The notes under the pieces are model-generated. The model was given only the letters and a program-made list of their open reading frames with translations. It was not told the origin of the DNA and did not search any database. Position numbers and translations under genes: made by a program. Of a DNA stretch of 64,000 nt, positions 17,027 to 26,364 are shown in pieces. This DNA comes from Fictibacillus marinisediminis (GTDB lineage Bacteria; Bacillota; Bacilli; Bacillales; Fictibacillaceae), in assembly GCF_023149135.1 (NCBI RefSeq), contig NZ_JAIWJX010000002.1:3348001-3412000 (forward strand). The letters run 5' to 3'. The stretch's first letter is position 1. The number at the start of each line of letters is the position of its first letter.

Positions 17027-17072
17027 AAATATATTCAAACAACTTCGCTAGGGTAAAAACTAAAAAAGCCAT

Positions 17073-17115
17073 AAAAAAAAGCTTGAAGAATCATAATGAT
17101 CTTCAAGCTTTTTTA
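17073..17115. terminator. Bidirectional intrinsic terminator
   Basis: AAAAAGCTTGAAG / CTTCAAGCTTTTT stem with A- and T-runs on both sides, between the convergent MFS and AbrB-type genes. Confidence 0.9.
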
Positions 17116-18198
17116 TGCTGATTTAGCTATCTTTTTCCGTTTTCTCACCCACCATTGAGCCAGGGGCAGAACAGCAAACATAATAAAAAAGATACGAAAC
17201 AGCTGATAACCAGTAACCATGGAAAGATCTGCATGAACTGCCGAAGCGGTAACTCCCATCTCAGCGATGCCTCCTGGTGCAGCACTCAAAAACGCGGTAG
17301 TAAAGTCCATTGGCGTCCATTTGCTGAGCAAAAAAGCAATCCCTAAGGAAAACAGGACGAGCAAAAGACTGTTTCCAATCGTGTAGATGCCTAGTTTCTT
17401 CACATTTCCCTCCACTTGTGGATTAAACTGCCTACCAATGTGGATTCCGAGGAAAATTTGGGCGATGAGAATGAAATATGACGGAACATGAGGGGCTTGC
17501 AATCCTAACGAAACGGACACTGCGACAGCAATCAGAGATCCTGTCAAAAAGCCGGCTGGAAGCCTGATCCTCTTTCCTCCCCAGGCGCCAAACAAGGCGA
17601 TAGCAGCAAAAACAGCATACTGCATCCATGTCCCCGACTCAGCAGCATTCACCTGTGGAGCCGTAGATGGACGAACTTCACCGCCAATTCCGTGAATCGT
17701 TAAAAAGGGGACGAAAAAGATGACAGATACTGAACGGATCGTCTGCATGAGGACGACGATTGTTGTATCCACCTCCATCGTTTCTTCGCTCATAACCACG
17801 ACCTGTGACATTCCGCCGGGAACACTTCCAAAGATGCTGCTCGCCAGATCAATTTTTATGTGTTTTACCGTGTAGAAAGCCAGAACGAGGCAAAATAGAA
17901 CCGTAATAACGGTTGTAGAAGCCATAAAAGGAAACTGAAGCACCATTTCTTTTACTGTTCCTGCTGTAAAAGAAGTTCCTAGCATCGATCCCAGAAAAAT
18001 AATAGCTGTATGCCTGAATCCGATCGGCCAGTACAGCGTCCGTCTTGATAACTTCCTCCATACCACAACAGCAGTGAGCGAACCTAACAGCCATGGCAAT
18101 GGCATGTGTATCAACAGGAACAGGAGTGCACCCGTGATCCCTATACATGCTGTCTGCAAAATCGCAGATACGTTTTTGTTTCCTTCCAACATCAGCAT
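17113..18198 (-). CDS. AbrB-type membrane protein (PF05145, putative ammonia monooxygenase family)
   Basis: A 361-residue membrane protein built as two AbrB duplication halves, each with a PGG signature: SVPGGMSQVVVMSEE in the first half and AAPGGIAEMGVTASAV in the second. About ten membrane segments. Family members are annotated as AbrB transporters or ammonia monooxygenase-like, a name that is historical. They probably transport small solutes. The second Met (18192) has better spacing to AGGGGTG than the first. It is monocistronic and convergent with the MFS gene. Confidence 0.85.
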   Translation of the reverse strand: MLMLEGNKNVSAILQTACIGITGALLFLLIHMPLPWLLGSLTAVVVWRKLSRRTLYWPIGFRHTAIIFLGSMLGTSFTAGTVKEMVLQFPFMASTTVITVLFCLVLAFYTVKHIKIDLASSIFGSVPGGMSQVVVMSEETMEVDTTIVVLMQTIRSVSVIFFVPFLTIHGIGGEVRPSTAPQVNAAESGTWMQYAVFAAIALFGAWGGKRIRLPAGFLTGSLIAVAVSVSLGLQAPHVPSYFILIAQIFLGIHIGRQFNPQVEGNVKKLGIYTIGNSLLLVLFSLGIAFLLSKWTPMDFTTAFLSAAPGGIAEMGVTASAVHADLSMVTGYQLFRIFFIMFAVLPLAQWWVRKRKKIAKSA

Positions 18199-18577
18199 TG
18201 CACCCCTTCAACTTCAACAGATAGTCAATACCTGCCTGAAAAATCAGCGTTGCCTAGTACATATATTCAACTATCATATCAAAAAGTGTTTTAAAATGAC
18301 TGTTTTATACATAAAGAGCATTTTGTTCATAAAGTTCATGAATAGATGGTTTGGAGAAATTACGAAGGGTAGTAACCGTTTGGGGAAAGAGGATTGAAGA
18401 GGTGAATGCCAGTGGAAATTATAAGCTGCTTATTCCATAGACAAAAATCTATTTCTACTAAACTTTGAAAAATAGTTATAAAACAAGAACAGAGGTCTAG
18501 TCCACCTTCTGCATCCTCACATATGATATCTTAACCGGAATTTATTTCTGGAATCCACTTTCAAGGGGGATGCACAA
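18199..18577. other. Intergenic region upstream of coat-like mini-gene
   Basis: About 380 bases. The only recognisable signal is CATATGATA at 18520-18528, an exact CATANNNTA -10 of mother-cell sporulation sigmas (E/K), about 58 bases before the ATG at 18578. The remaining AT-rich sequence shows no gene. Confidence 0.5.
18520..18528 (+). promoter_or_regulatory. Sigma-E/K-type -10 element
   Basis: CATATGATA matches CATANNNTA. About 16 bases upstream is TCCACC, containing the AC expected in a sigma-K -35. It suggests late mother-cell expression of the 18578 gene. Confidence 0.45.
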
Positions 18578-18751
18578 ATGGGCTTCGAAAAAAAGCACAA
18601 AAAGTTCAGCACAGGAAAGAAACATAAATGCGAATCTTCTTCTTCCTCTTCTTCTTCAAGCTCTTGCTTCTGTAAAAAGCGCAAGAAAAAACATTGCGGT
18701 TGCCATAGACGCCGCCGCTGTTGCTGCGGTTTCGGCTTTAGCTGGATCTAA
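18578..18751 (+). CDS. Cys/Ser/basic-rich small protein, spore-coat-like
   Basis: A 57-residue protein: a Lys/His-rich start (MGFEKKHKKF), a run of ten serines (about residues 21-30), then alternating Cys and basic residues (CFCKKRKKKHCGCHRRRRCCC) and GFGFSWI at the end. Ribosome site AAGGGGGA. Such compact Cys-, Arg- and Ser-rich proteins are typical of Bacillus coat/crust components cross-linked by disulfides, and the mother-cell -10 upstream agrees. The family is not recognised. A larger frame in another phase (18570-18827) is a shadow and runs into the terminator. Confidence 0.7.
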   Translation: MGFEKKHKKFSTGKKHKCESSSSSSSSSSCFCKKRKKKHCGCHRRRRCCCGFGFSWI

Positions 18752-18770
18752 TCCTTTAGAAAATCAGCTC

Positions 18771-18804
18771 AAAAAGAAGGATCCTTTTAGGATCCTTCTT
18801 TTTT
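18771..18804. terminator. Bidirectional intrinsic terminator
   Basis: AAAAAGAAGGATCC / GGATCCTTCTTTTT, 14-bp stem. It serves the coat-like mini-gene and the convergent lipoprotein gene, whose last codons overlap it. Confidence 0.9.
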
Positions 18805-19902
18805 GCGCTTGTCCGTCAGCTTCATGATCAGGTCGTTTGCTTCTCTTTTGTTCAGCTTATACTTTGCCGAACTTTTCGAAAGTGATTTAATTTTCTTCAT
18901 TTGTGTTTGGGTAGGAGGCTGTCTTTCAATCAGTGATTCATAGTTTTGATATGCTACTTTCACTGCTGTTTTATCGCTTAATAGATCAATCATCTCATAA
19001 ATAGCGGCAATAGCCCCATCATACCCAATTCCATATCCAGAATCACTGCCAAACAAAAAACGATCTGGATACTTTTCCATCAAGGGCACAAAATCTTTCA
19101 GTTCATATTCACTGCCTTCGTCATATTCAGTATATCCTGCATAAAAGTCAATGAATAAATTGCTGTATTTAGAAAGCAATGCTTCTATATTCTCTGGCGA
19201 GGAGGCAACGTTGGCATGAGCGTAAATAAAATTGACCTTCGGAAAACGGGTAAGCACCCTTTGCAATCCCGCTATAGGCGGACCATAAGCAGGATCGATA
19301 TGCAAAAGAACAGGAACTTTATACCGGCCAGCCAGTTTATAAATCTCATTGAGTTTCCCTGAAGACGGAGTTTCCGCCTTCCATTTAACAGAAGAGACAA
19401 TTGGCGAATAAGTTGAAGCAGCCGCCAATTCACCGATGTTTAAGTACCCTTTTTCAAGGTTTTTCTTTGTATAAGCTATCCCTTTTTCAGAATAAATGTT
19501 GATGCCTGCAAAGGATGGATACACCTGCTCAGGGCGTTCCTCATAATCCTTCCAGGCGAGCTCATCTGTTTTCATTGCCTCTGGTTCTGAAATACCACCA
19601 AATAAAACCGTACGATCCACTCCAAGTCTATCCCATTCCCTATAAGGAAACTCTGGAGATTGGTGGTTATGCACATCAATTAAGGGGAGATCTTTATATA
19701 CCTTATAAAGCGGCTCGCCATCCGGCTTTTTCTTTCTCATCTCTTTTAATTTCAACTGCATCGTTTGATCCGCTTGATAGTTTACATCAGGAATTACGAT
19801 AACATTTTCTTCTTTTTTATCCACTTGAATCGTACAGGATGCCAACAGTAAAATGATGATTCCTCCTGCAGCAAAAAAAGAACGGAATGCAGCGATTTTA
19901 AT
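18787..19902 (-). CDS. Amidohydrolase-family lipoprotein with apparent ATT start
   Basis: The mature part is an amidohydrolase (PF04909-like) TIM barrel: metal motif LIDVHNHQSP near the N-terminus, HIDPAYGPPIAGL, IYAHANVAS, and FLFGSDSGYG with the late Asp. Upstream, the same frame encodes a complete lipoprotein signal: KIAAFRSFFAAGGI, then IILLLASC with a lipobox and lipidated Cys23. No ATG, GTG or TTG precedes this signal before an in-frame TAA. The only fit is ATT at 19902-19900, with GGGAGGA 8 bases upstream. The TTG in the lipobox (19845) would remove the signal and is unlikely. Either a rare ATT start is used or an ATG has mutated. Substrate unknown. Confidence 0.78.
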   Translation of the reverse strand: MKIAAFRSFFAAGGIIILLLASCTIQVDKKEENVIVIPDVNYQADQTMQLKLKEMRKKKPDGEPLYKVYKDLPLIDVHNHQSPEFPYREWDRLGVDRTVLFGGISEPEAMKTDELAWKDYEERPEQVYPSFAGINIYSEKGIAYTKKNLEKGYLNIGELAAASTYSPIVSSVKWKAETPSSGKLNEIYKLAGRYKVPVLLHIDPAYGPPIAGLQRVLTRFPKVNFIYAHANVASSPENIEALLSKYSNLFIDFYAGYTEYDEGSEYELKDFVPLMEKYPDRFLFGSDSGYGIGYDGAIAAIYEMIDLLSDKTAVKVAYQNYESLIERQPPTQTQMKKIKSLSKSSAKYKLNKREANDLIMKLTDKRKKEGS

Positions 19903-19931
19903 TGACCTCTTCCTCCCTTATTAATTTATAA

Positions 19932-19958
19932 ATAAAAGGAGTGAGCCAGCCTCACTCC
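19932..19958 (-). terminator. Terminator after beta-helix gene
   Basis: GGAGTGAG / CTCACTCC stem followed by TTTTATTTAT on the minus strand, six bases past the beta-helix stop. Confidence 0.75.
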
Positions 19959-19963
19959 TCCAG

Positions 19964-21178
19964 TTAGTTCATGATTTCCACAGGAATTAAATCGGTATTT
20001 TGCTTTGTGAAGTAATTATATTCTTTATTGATCCGGATAAATCCTTCTGTCGGTGTCTTCACTTTATTCGTCTTTAAAGCGTTGATATCCTCTTCATTTA
20101 AATCATTATAGATTGTATCGTACAGTGAACCCGGTCCTGTGTTTCGCCACACGAGAAATTGCATAGGTCTTGCAGCATCCTCTATGACGTTATTTTTAAA
20201 CTTCGGATGGATGGCACCACTGGCCAATATCCCCCTGTAACTCCCCGTTCCGTCAGCGACATTTTTAATGGTATTGTTTTCAATGGCAGCATTTGACCAG
20301 TTCATGACACGAATGGCATCCTCGCGCGTTTTTTCTATCGTATTGTCCTTGATGACAACCTGATCATGATATTTGCCGCCAGAATATTTATGAGTCCCTA
20401 CCGCACGGTCAAGATTATAAAACTCATTATCTTCAATGGTTACATTCTGGTTAGGTGTCCGGTCGAACGTGCTCCATTTCTGGCTCCAGCCTAATGTGGA
20501 ATGATCCGGCGTATCAAGGTTGATCGCTTCTTTATTCCGGTTAGGCGACGGCTTGGAATTAAGAAAACGATTATGGACGATGGTTGCATGGGAGGTTGCA
20601 TCCATTTCAATAAAGTGGCCGGACTGCATGTTCCGGAACGTGATGTTTTCTACCTTAACATTTTGGTTGTGCCCCATGATGATGGCAATCCCATCCTGTG
20701 TATATTTCATATCAACAGCGACAGAGCCCTCCCCTATGAAAGAAATATTTTTTTCTCCGTTATATCCTCCATACACTCCGCTCTTCGCTGATTTGGATGG
20801 ACGGATCAGCTGAAAGATAGATTTCGCTGACGGAAAGATACTCGTACCGGTCTTTGTACCTTTCACAATGTTCACGCCGTCCTTAAATTTAAGCGTTACA
20901 TTCGAAGGAACATACAGTGTATTGGAGATCGTGTACGTCCCCTTGTTTAAAATGAGGGTACCTCCCCCGGTCTTTTCCAGCTGCTCAAGGTAGGACCGAA
21001 GCAGGTAATAATGCTTCGTATAGGAATTGTACGTACTGAAGTTCATCATGAGCCCTTTATATGTTTTACTGCTCGGAGTCACCGTGTAAGTCGGTGCGGC
21101 TGCGTGGGCTTGAGATGGAAGTATGATACTGGCGGTCAGAACTGCTGACAAAATCATTTTTATTGCCTTTTTACGCAT
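19964..21178 (-). CDS. Secreted right-handed parallel beta-helix protein
   Basis: A 404-residue protein with a Sec signal (MRKKAIKMILSAVLTASIIL, cleavage near SQAHAAA). The first helix turn is the pectate-lyase-like GGGTLILNKGTYTISNTLYVPSNV. Later turns alternate VKVENITFRNM, ATIVHNRF, VTIEDNEFYNL, VVIKDNTIEKT and AAIENNTIKNV, the spacing of PbH1 repeats. It probably binds or cleaves an extracellular polysaccharide. No catalytic triad of a defined lyase or GH28 family is obvious, so enzyme class is open. It is monocistronic and lies just upstream of nothing it clearly partners. Confidence 0.82.
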   Translation of the reverse strand: MRKKAIKMILSAVLTASIILPSQAHAAAPTYTVTPSSKTYKGLMMNFSTYNSYTKHYYLLRSYLEQLEKTGGGTLILNKGTYTISNTLYVPSNVTLKFKDGVNIVKGTKTGTSIFPSAKSIFQLIRPSKSAKSGVYGGYNGEKNISFIGEGSVAVDMKYTQDGIAIIMGHNQNVKVENITFRNMQSGHFIEMDATSHATIVHNRFLNSKPSPNRNKEAINLDTPDHSTLGWSQKWSTFDRTPNQNVTIEDNEFYNLDRAVGTHKYSGGKYHDQVVIKDNTIEKTREDAIRVMNWSNAAIENNTIKNVADGTGSYRGILASGAIHPKFKNNVIEDAARPMQFLVWRNTGPGSLYDTIYNDLNEEDINALKTNKVKTPTEGFIRINKEYNYFTKQNTDLIPVEIMN

Positions 21179-21240
21179 GATTAATATTTCCCCCTATTAA
21201 TGGTTTTCCACCTTTAATATCGGTCGCTCAAGCCTATTTA

Positions 21241-22380
21241 TTAGTTAATAATGCCATGCCCGGTAATCTTAACTTTTACATTTGGTTCAATGATGATCTT
21301 TGAATAATCTTTATCCCAGTTCATCCTCTTCCAATCGGAATTGTGAAACGCTCTAATCTTCTTGCCGATCCCAAGCTCATCACAGTTGGCTTTTTGCATC
21401 TTATTAATCGTTTTTTTAGCAAGATTATTCATTTCTCGTGATAATATACGATCCAGCTTTATCGCTTTTTTGGGATTGTCCAGATGATCCATCGGAAGTT
21501 CATTTACATTTACATCCATTTCCAAATTTAGCTTAACATGCACTTTTTGATTGTGGGAAATGTTAATTTTCATTTTCCGTTCAATATCATTAACAAGAAT
21601 GGTCATGTAATTCTTTTCATTGATTTCTTGCTTTTTGCTGATTTTAAATGTAAATCGAGGGTAAGGATTTTTAACATTGTTCAAAAGCAGCAGCAGAGTC
21701 GACTCTCTACCGTTCAATGAACCCGTCATTTTGTTCCTATGAAACATCGCTGTTCCAATCACTGCTGCTCTTTGCTGCTTCTCGCTGATTTTCAAGTACG
21801 GCAGCAGATAATCATTACCTTCATCAAACATGAGCGTACAGATCGATTGGACGGTTTCTATATCATAGAGCCCGATATTACTGGCACTTCTTATCAGTTC
21901 AGGATAATAGATATCCAATAGCGTTGAATCCTGAGGCTGAATTTTCAGCCCTTTTTCGGCCTGTCCCTTCACAACAGCCACCATGGCGTTTACGGAACCT
22001 CTTGGATCCCTGTAAATGACATCGAGGCTGGAATACATATCTTTTCGGGCCAGCTTTTCACCAAATAAGAAGATGCGGTTTCTTGAAGCATCGAACATCT
22101 GCGATACTTTTTTATCGAGGTTAAAACGTGCATCACGTGTGGTGTCTCCGGTTGAAGTTGCAACCACACTTTTTACCATAGCGACTGCTTGAGAAGGTTT
22201 GTTTACAACTGGATATACGACGGTGTCCCTTATTTTTCCGTTAGGAGCAAGATCTAGTCCTGCTGCTAAAATAAGCCTGGAGTCCTTAATAAGACGCTGA
22301 TCCCAGCATCCTGTCATCAAGGGGATTATCGAAGCGCTCAAGAACAGCACGCAGATTATTTTTGTCCATTTATTTTTCAT
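21241..22380 (-). CDS. Ger(x)C family germination lipoprotein (GerC subunit)
   Basis: A 379-residue lipoprotein: signal KIICVLFLSASIIPLMTGC with the lipobox Cys at residue 25, then the Ger(x)C N-terminal hallmark CWDQRLIKDSRLILAAGLD, and the C-terminal region with the GIGKKIRAFH stretch typical of GerBC/GerAC. It is the C subunit of a GerA-type germinant receptor in the spore inner membrane. The start overlaps the gerB stop by four bases (ATGA), so translation is coupled. Third gene of the ger operon. It is itself intact, but the B subunit is frameshifted. Confidence 0.93.
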   Translation of the reverse strand: MKNKWTKIICVLFLSASIIPLMTGCWDQRLIKDSRLILAAGLDLAPNGKIRDTVVYPVVNKPSQAVAMVKSVVATSTGDTTRDARFNLDKKVSQMFDASRNRIFLFGEKLARKDMYSSLDVIYRDPRGSVNAMVAVVKGQAEKGLKIQPQDSTLLDIYYPELIRSASNIGLYDIETVQSICTLMFDEGNDYLLPYLKISEKQQRAAVIGTAMFHRNKMTGSLNGRESTLLLLLNNVKNPYPRFTFKISKKQEINEKNYMTILVNDIERKMKINISHNQKVHVKLNLEMDVNVNELPMDHLDNPKKAIKLDRILSREMNNLAKKTINKMQKANCDELGIGKKIRAFHNSDWKRMNWDKDYSKIIIEPNVKVKITGHGIIN

Positions 22381-23476
22381 AACGCCTTCTTCTCCTTTAT
22401 ATAGGTAAAAGCAGTTATGATAAAAAACAGGATTGGTATCCCGATTACGAATATATAGCTTAAATACGTCACGGAATTGGTAAACTTTCCAACCTCATAC
22501 CCCCCCTCAGGTATGAGCGCAAGAATGACAGTGGGTATTGCAGCAAAAATAACGAAAGGAGTATGATCCTGATGTTTTTTGAAAAGGACATCATTCCTCT
22601 TGAAGCGCCAAACAAGAAGGCCATATAAGATGTGGCAACCGAAACGATCCACATGGACAAAAACAGCAAATCAATCCGTTCAAGAACTTTAAATGAAAAG
22701 GATTTTATCATATACAGGAGCGGCTGGGGTACCAGTTTAAATTCATTAATACCAAAGAAGAGAATACAGATCAGTGTTAAGAAAGCATAAAACAATGTAA
22801 CGATTAGATTGGCGATGGAAATGGACTTTAATTTCTTAATCGGCTTTGAATCTACATAAGGGGCAATGACCAGAAAAAGTTCAAATCCCAGCATGGAGAA
22901 AAAAGCTTTTTCCGTCCCTTTTAAAATTGGAAAAAAGCCACTCTCACCTACCGGGAAAATATTCAAGTAATTCACTTCAAAAAAAGCGTAAATGACAAGT
23001 AATACAAAAATGATCAGCATGATAGAGACAAATACAAAAAACCTCGCAAGAAATTTAACCGGCCCTCTTATTGCATAGATACCGATAACCGCCATTAGAA
23101 TAATAAGCAGCCACCTGGGGGTCAAAGGAAGAATCCATAAGTTGATCATCTCTGCAAATAGAGAAAGAATGCTCGCGCCGATCAAAATAAAAAAAATGAT
23201 ATATAGAAATTTAATCATTCCGCCAATCCAGCGGCCCGCACTATGATCAAAGATTTCAAAAATGGTCATAGCCGGATATCTTTTCATGGTGTACCAGAAT
23301 AAAACCAATAGAATTTGTACAATACAGCCTCCGATTAATACAGAGATCCAGCTGTCATGTCCAGCTTGTGTGTAAATAGTGTATGGCATAGATAAGATTC
23401 CGACTCCGACCTGAGCCTGGACGATGAAGAAAATTAACTGAAAGGATGTAATATTGTCCTTATTTCTTAGTTTCAT
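22377..23476 (-). pseudogene. GerB-type germinant receptor permease, frameshifted
   Basis: Codons from the ATG at 23476 give an APC-type permease (ITSFQLIFFIVQAQVGVGILSMP...) of the GerAB family for about 285 residues. Then at about 22590-22630 the frame must shift by one to continue into FKKHQDHTPFVIFAAIPTVILALIPEGG and the last membrane segments ending EKKAL at 22377. The shift equals loss of one base. Without it the protein ends at 22469 in unrelated residues. A full product would be about 365 aa, the normal family length. Either a real inactivating deletion or a sequencing error; the operon is otherwise intact. The start lies within the end of gerA. Confidence 0.85.
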
Positions 23477-24971
23477 TTTTATTCCATCCTCTGGTTTTGT
23501 TTTGTTTCTTTATTTTTTGGGGCAAAGTGTCCATCGGCCGATCATTCATTTTCCATAACGGAAAGCGTACGATTGCATCTTTTAAGCCGCTGAGATTAAG
23601 CGGCCCAAAAGGCGAGAAATAAGGAGTGCCCACTGATTCCAATTTACACAGATGCAGCAGGATGACCATCAGCCCCATAACAATGCCCAGAAAGCCAAGC
23701 AGAGAGGCGGCAATCATCAGGGGAAAAGTCAAGATACGAATCGAAGCACCCATTTCATAAGTTGGAACTGTAAACGATGCGACCGCTGTAACCGCAATAA
23801 CAATGACCATCACGTTGGAGATAAAGCCGGCGTTTACAACGGCATCACCGATGACCAAACCTCCAACGATACCGATGGTCTGACCGATCGGAGTGGGCAG
23901 CCTCACCCCCGCCTCGCGGATCAGCTCTATTGTAAACACCATGATGAAGGCCTCAACAATAGGCGGAAAAGGGATACCTTCCAATGATGATTTAATAGGA
24001 AGTACGAGTTCATTCGGCAAGATCTCAAAGTGAAATCCAATAATGGCTATGTAAATCGCGGGCAGTGTCATGGCCACCAGAAAACTTACCATCCTCAGCA
24101 GGCGGAAGAAAGAACCTGAGAGGATCCTGCTGTTAAAATCATCAGGTGATTGAAAAAAGGAAAGGAATGTAACCGGTAAAATTAATGCGGTAGCGCTCCC
24201 ATCTGCCAGAAGAGCAATCCTTCCATCCATTAAGTGTGCCATCGTCCGGTCCGGACGTTCTGTAGGAAGCATTTGCGGAAAAGGCGAGAATGAATTATTT
24301 TCCAAAAACTCTTCTATAAAGCCCGGACTAAAAATCATGTCTGTGGAAATAGAACAGATTCTTCGGTCCACTTCCGCCAATATTTCTTTGTTTACCAAAT
24401 CATCCATATAAGCGATGACCACTTTTGTTTTTGTTTTTTTACCTAAGATATACTGTTTAAAGACTAGACTCTCATTTTCGATGCGTTTGCGGATCAACCC
24501 GAGGTTTTGGTTCATGTTTTCGCCAAAGCCTTCATGCGAACCGCGGACAACTTTTTCATTGTAGGGCTCTTCAGGAGGCCGGGTAATTTCCAACTGGACA
24601 TTGATGGCGTAAACACTGTCCATCCCGTCCAAAAGCAGAAGGCAGTTTCCCGTCAGCAATCTTTTTATGGCTTCATTCAAATCGTTAAGCTGTATCATTT
24701 CTGCATTCGTAATACCTGCCATGATGTTTATTTTCGGCTGTCTGTTTAACGGATCCAGTATGCTGTTTTGAATTTTTTCTGTATCAGCGATCGATTCCAG
24801 GTAGATGACAATACCTGCTGAATCATTATGAATGATATCTCTTGTTTTCAAATCACTGCTTTGATGAAGGGCCTGATTTACAAACTCCAGGTTTTTTGCA
24901 GCCGCAGAGTCAACCGGTTTGATTTCCTCTGATTCTTGCTTGACTTGTTCATCTTCCGGCATCTCCTTCAC
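23460..24971 (-). CDS. Spore germination protein, GerA family (A subunit)
   Basis: About 503 residues. The N-terminal soluble domain (to about 270) contains LLLLDGMDSVYAINVQ and SLVFKQYILGKKTKTKVVIAYMDDLVN. It is followed by PTERPDRTMAHLMDGRIALLADGSATALILP, the signature of GerAA/GerBA/GerKA proteins, and then about five membrane segments with a hydrophilic tail. It senses germinants with the B and C subunits in the spore inner membrane. Start either GTG 24971 or ATG 24962 (AAAGGGAAGG region). First gene of gerA-gerB-gerC, overlapping gerB. The germinant cannot be predicted. Confidence 0.93.
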   Translation of the reverse strand: MKEMPEDEQVKQESEEIKPVDSAAAKNLEFVNQALHQSSDLKTRDIIHNDSAGIVIYLESIADTEKIQNSILDPLNRQPKINIMAGITNAEMIQLNDLNEAIKRLLTGNCLLLLDGMDSVYAINVQLEITRPPEEPYNEKVVRGSHEGFGENMNQNLGLIRKRIENESLVFKQYILGKKTKTKVVIAYMDDLVNKEILAEVDRRICSISTDMIFSPGFIEEFLENNSFSPFPQMLPTERPDRTMAHLMDGRIALLADGSATALILPVTFLSFFQSPDDFNSRILSGSFFRLLRMVSFLVAMTLPAIYIAIIGFHFEILPNELVLPIKSSLEGIPFPPIVEAFIMVFTIELIREAGVRLPTPIGQTIGIVGGLVIGDAVVNAGFISNVMVIVIAVTAVASFTVPTYEMGASIRILTFPLMIAASLLGFLGIVMGLMVILLHLCKLESVGTPYFSPFGPLNLSGLKDAIVRFPLWKMNDRPMDTLPQKIKKQNKTRGWNKNETKK

Positions 24972-25171
24972 CTTCCCTTTAAAGCTATTCTCCTATCATT
25001 AGAGTGAGCAAATAAAGCAAGGTTTATTCTATTTCTTCTATTGGTGAATATATGATTTGCCGTATGATAAGAAAAGTGTAAAATAGTAAAGTCAGAAAGT
25101 TAATATTATGAAATTTTAAATCTGTTTTTTAAAATGAATAGGCGGTTATATTGGAAAGGCGGATCTCTTCA

Positions 25172-26344
25172 TTGAATAAAAAAATCATACTTTATTGTGT
25201 AGCCTTTGCTGCATTCTTCGGTCCCTTCACACAAACGATCTATACACCGATCCTCCCTGAAATTCAGCATGAATTTCAGACCTCGGGGTTCATTGTGAAT
25301 TTAACGATTTCCATCTTTACGTTCATACTTGCTATGATGCAGATGGTTTATGGCCCGTTGACGGACAAGATCGGCCGGAGAAAAGTGCTGCTTCCTGCTA
25401 TTCTTCTTTATGTTGCAGCTTCAGCAGGTGCGGCGTTATCCCCTAACATATGGACACTCCTCGTATTCCGGGCTGTTCAGGCAGCAGGAATCGCAGCAGG
25501 ATCTGTCGTCGCAACCACTGTCATCGGAGATTTATTTGAAGGGAAAGCCCTTGGGCGTTCTATGGGAACCTTTCAAATGCTTGTAGCGCTCGGCCCGGTA
25601 GTTGGGCCTGTTGTTGGAGGCTTTGTTGGAGGGTATACTGGTTATCAAGGTGTATTTTGGGTACTCACAGGAACTGGCTTGGTGATGTTTTTTGCTAATT
25701 TGAAGCTGCTTCCTGAAACAAAGCCTGCAGGGGAATCAAGAAAAGGATTCAGCTTTTCGGATTTCACCATTGTACTTAAGAAAAGAACCGCACTTGCGAT
25801 CGTTCTTCTTGGATTTATTCAATATTATACGTTTTATAATTTTCTCGTTTTCCTGCCTCATCTGCTCGCAGCCTTATATGGTTTATCGGCCAGCGAAAAA
25901 GGCTTGGTTTTCCTTCCAATGTCCTTGTTCTTAGTGGCAGGAAGCTATGTTGGCGGACAGCTCCAGGAAAGGGGCAATCCGAAAAATTTCCTGATTGTAA
26001 CATCAACCTTAAATGTTCTGGCCACCGTTTTATTTGTTTTTTTATCTTCAGTATCACTGCCCGTTTTAATCGCGAGCATCTCACTTTTCGGTCTTTGTCT
26101 TGGGCTGTCACTCCCTGTCCAAACCACCCTGCTGGCACGGGCTTTTCAGCATAATCGTGCAACAGCCATAGGCGTTTATAACTTTTTCCGGTACTTGGGT
26201 ATGGCGGCCGGACCGATGATCGGCTCAATGTTTTACAAGGTTGGAAATCGTGCAGAATTTATATTTGCCGCTTGTCTATTTGCAGCCGCTGTATATTTTG
26301 CAGGCAGGCAATTTCTAAAGTCAGCAGAAGAATCTATGAACTAA
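25172..26344 (+). CDS. MFS efflux transporter (Bcr/CflA-like MDR group)
   Basis: About 390 residues with 12 predicted membrane segments. Motif A is intact between segments 2 and 3 (YGPLTDKIGRRKVL), segment 4 carries RAVQAAGIAAGS, and motif C in segment 5 is ALGPVVGPVVGG, the signature of drug/H+ antiporters. A TTG at 25172 has AAAGGCGG nine bases upstream and gives the usual N-terminus; the frame extends to 25151 without a better site. It probably exports a hydrophobic toxicant. No adjacent regulator. The next gene starts 20 bases later, so it may be cotranscribed with the ThrE-type exporter. Confidence 0.87.
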   Translation: MNKKIILYCVAFAAFFGPFTQTIYTPILPEIQHEFQTSGFIVNLTISIFTFILAMMQMVYGPLTDKIGRRKVLLPAILLYVAASAGAALSPNIWTLLVFRAVQAAGIAAGSVVATTVIGDLFEGKALGRSMGTFQMLVALGPVVGPVVGGFVGGYTGYQGVFWVLTGTGLVMFFANLKLLPETKPAGESRKGFSFSDFTIVLKKRTALAIVLLGFIQYYTFYNFLVFLPHLLAALYGLSASEKGLVFLPMSLFLVAGSYVGGQLQERGNPKNFLIVTSTLNVLATVLFVFLSSVSLPVLIASISLFGLCLGLSLPVQTTLLARAFQHNRATAIGVYNFFRYLGMAAGPMIGSMFYKVGNRAEFIFAACLFAAAVYFAGRQFLKSAEESMN

Positions 26345-26364
26345 TCTCCTAAAGGGGGCCTACT

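Noticed and set aside
16950..17030. CRISPR-like array suspected from regular spacing at 16956 and 49167
   Set aside because: Repeat words are only about 9-11 bp with 10-12-bp spacers and no cas genes are present. Period and sizes do not fit CRISPR.
18570..18827. 85-codon frame starting MHKWASKK
   Set aside because: It runs through the terminator at 18771-18804. The shorter +2 frame (18578-18751) has the ribosome site and ends before the terminator.
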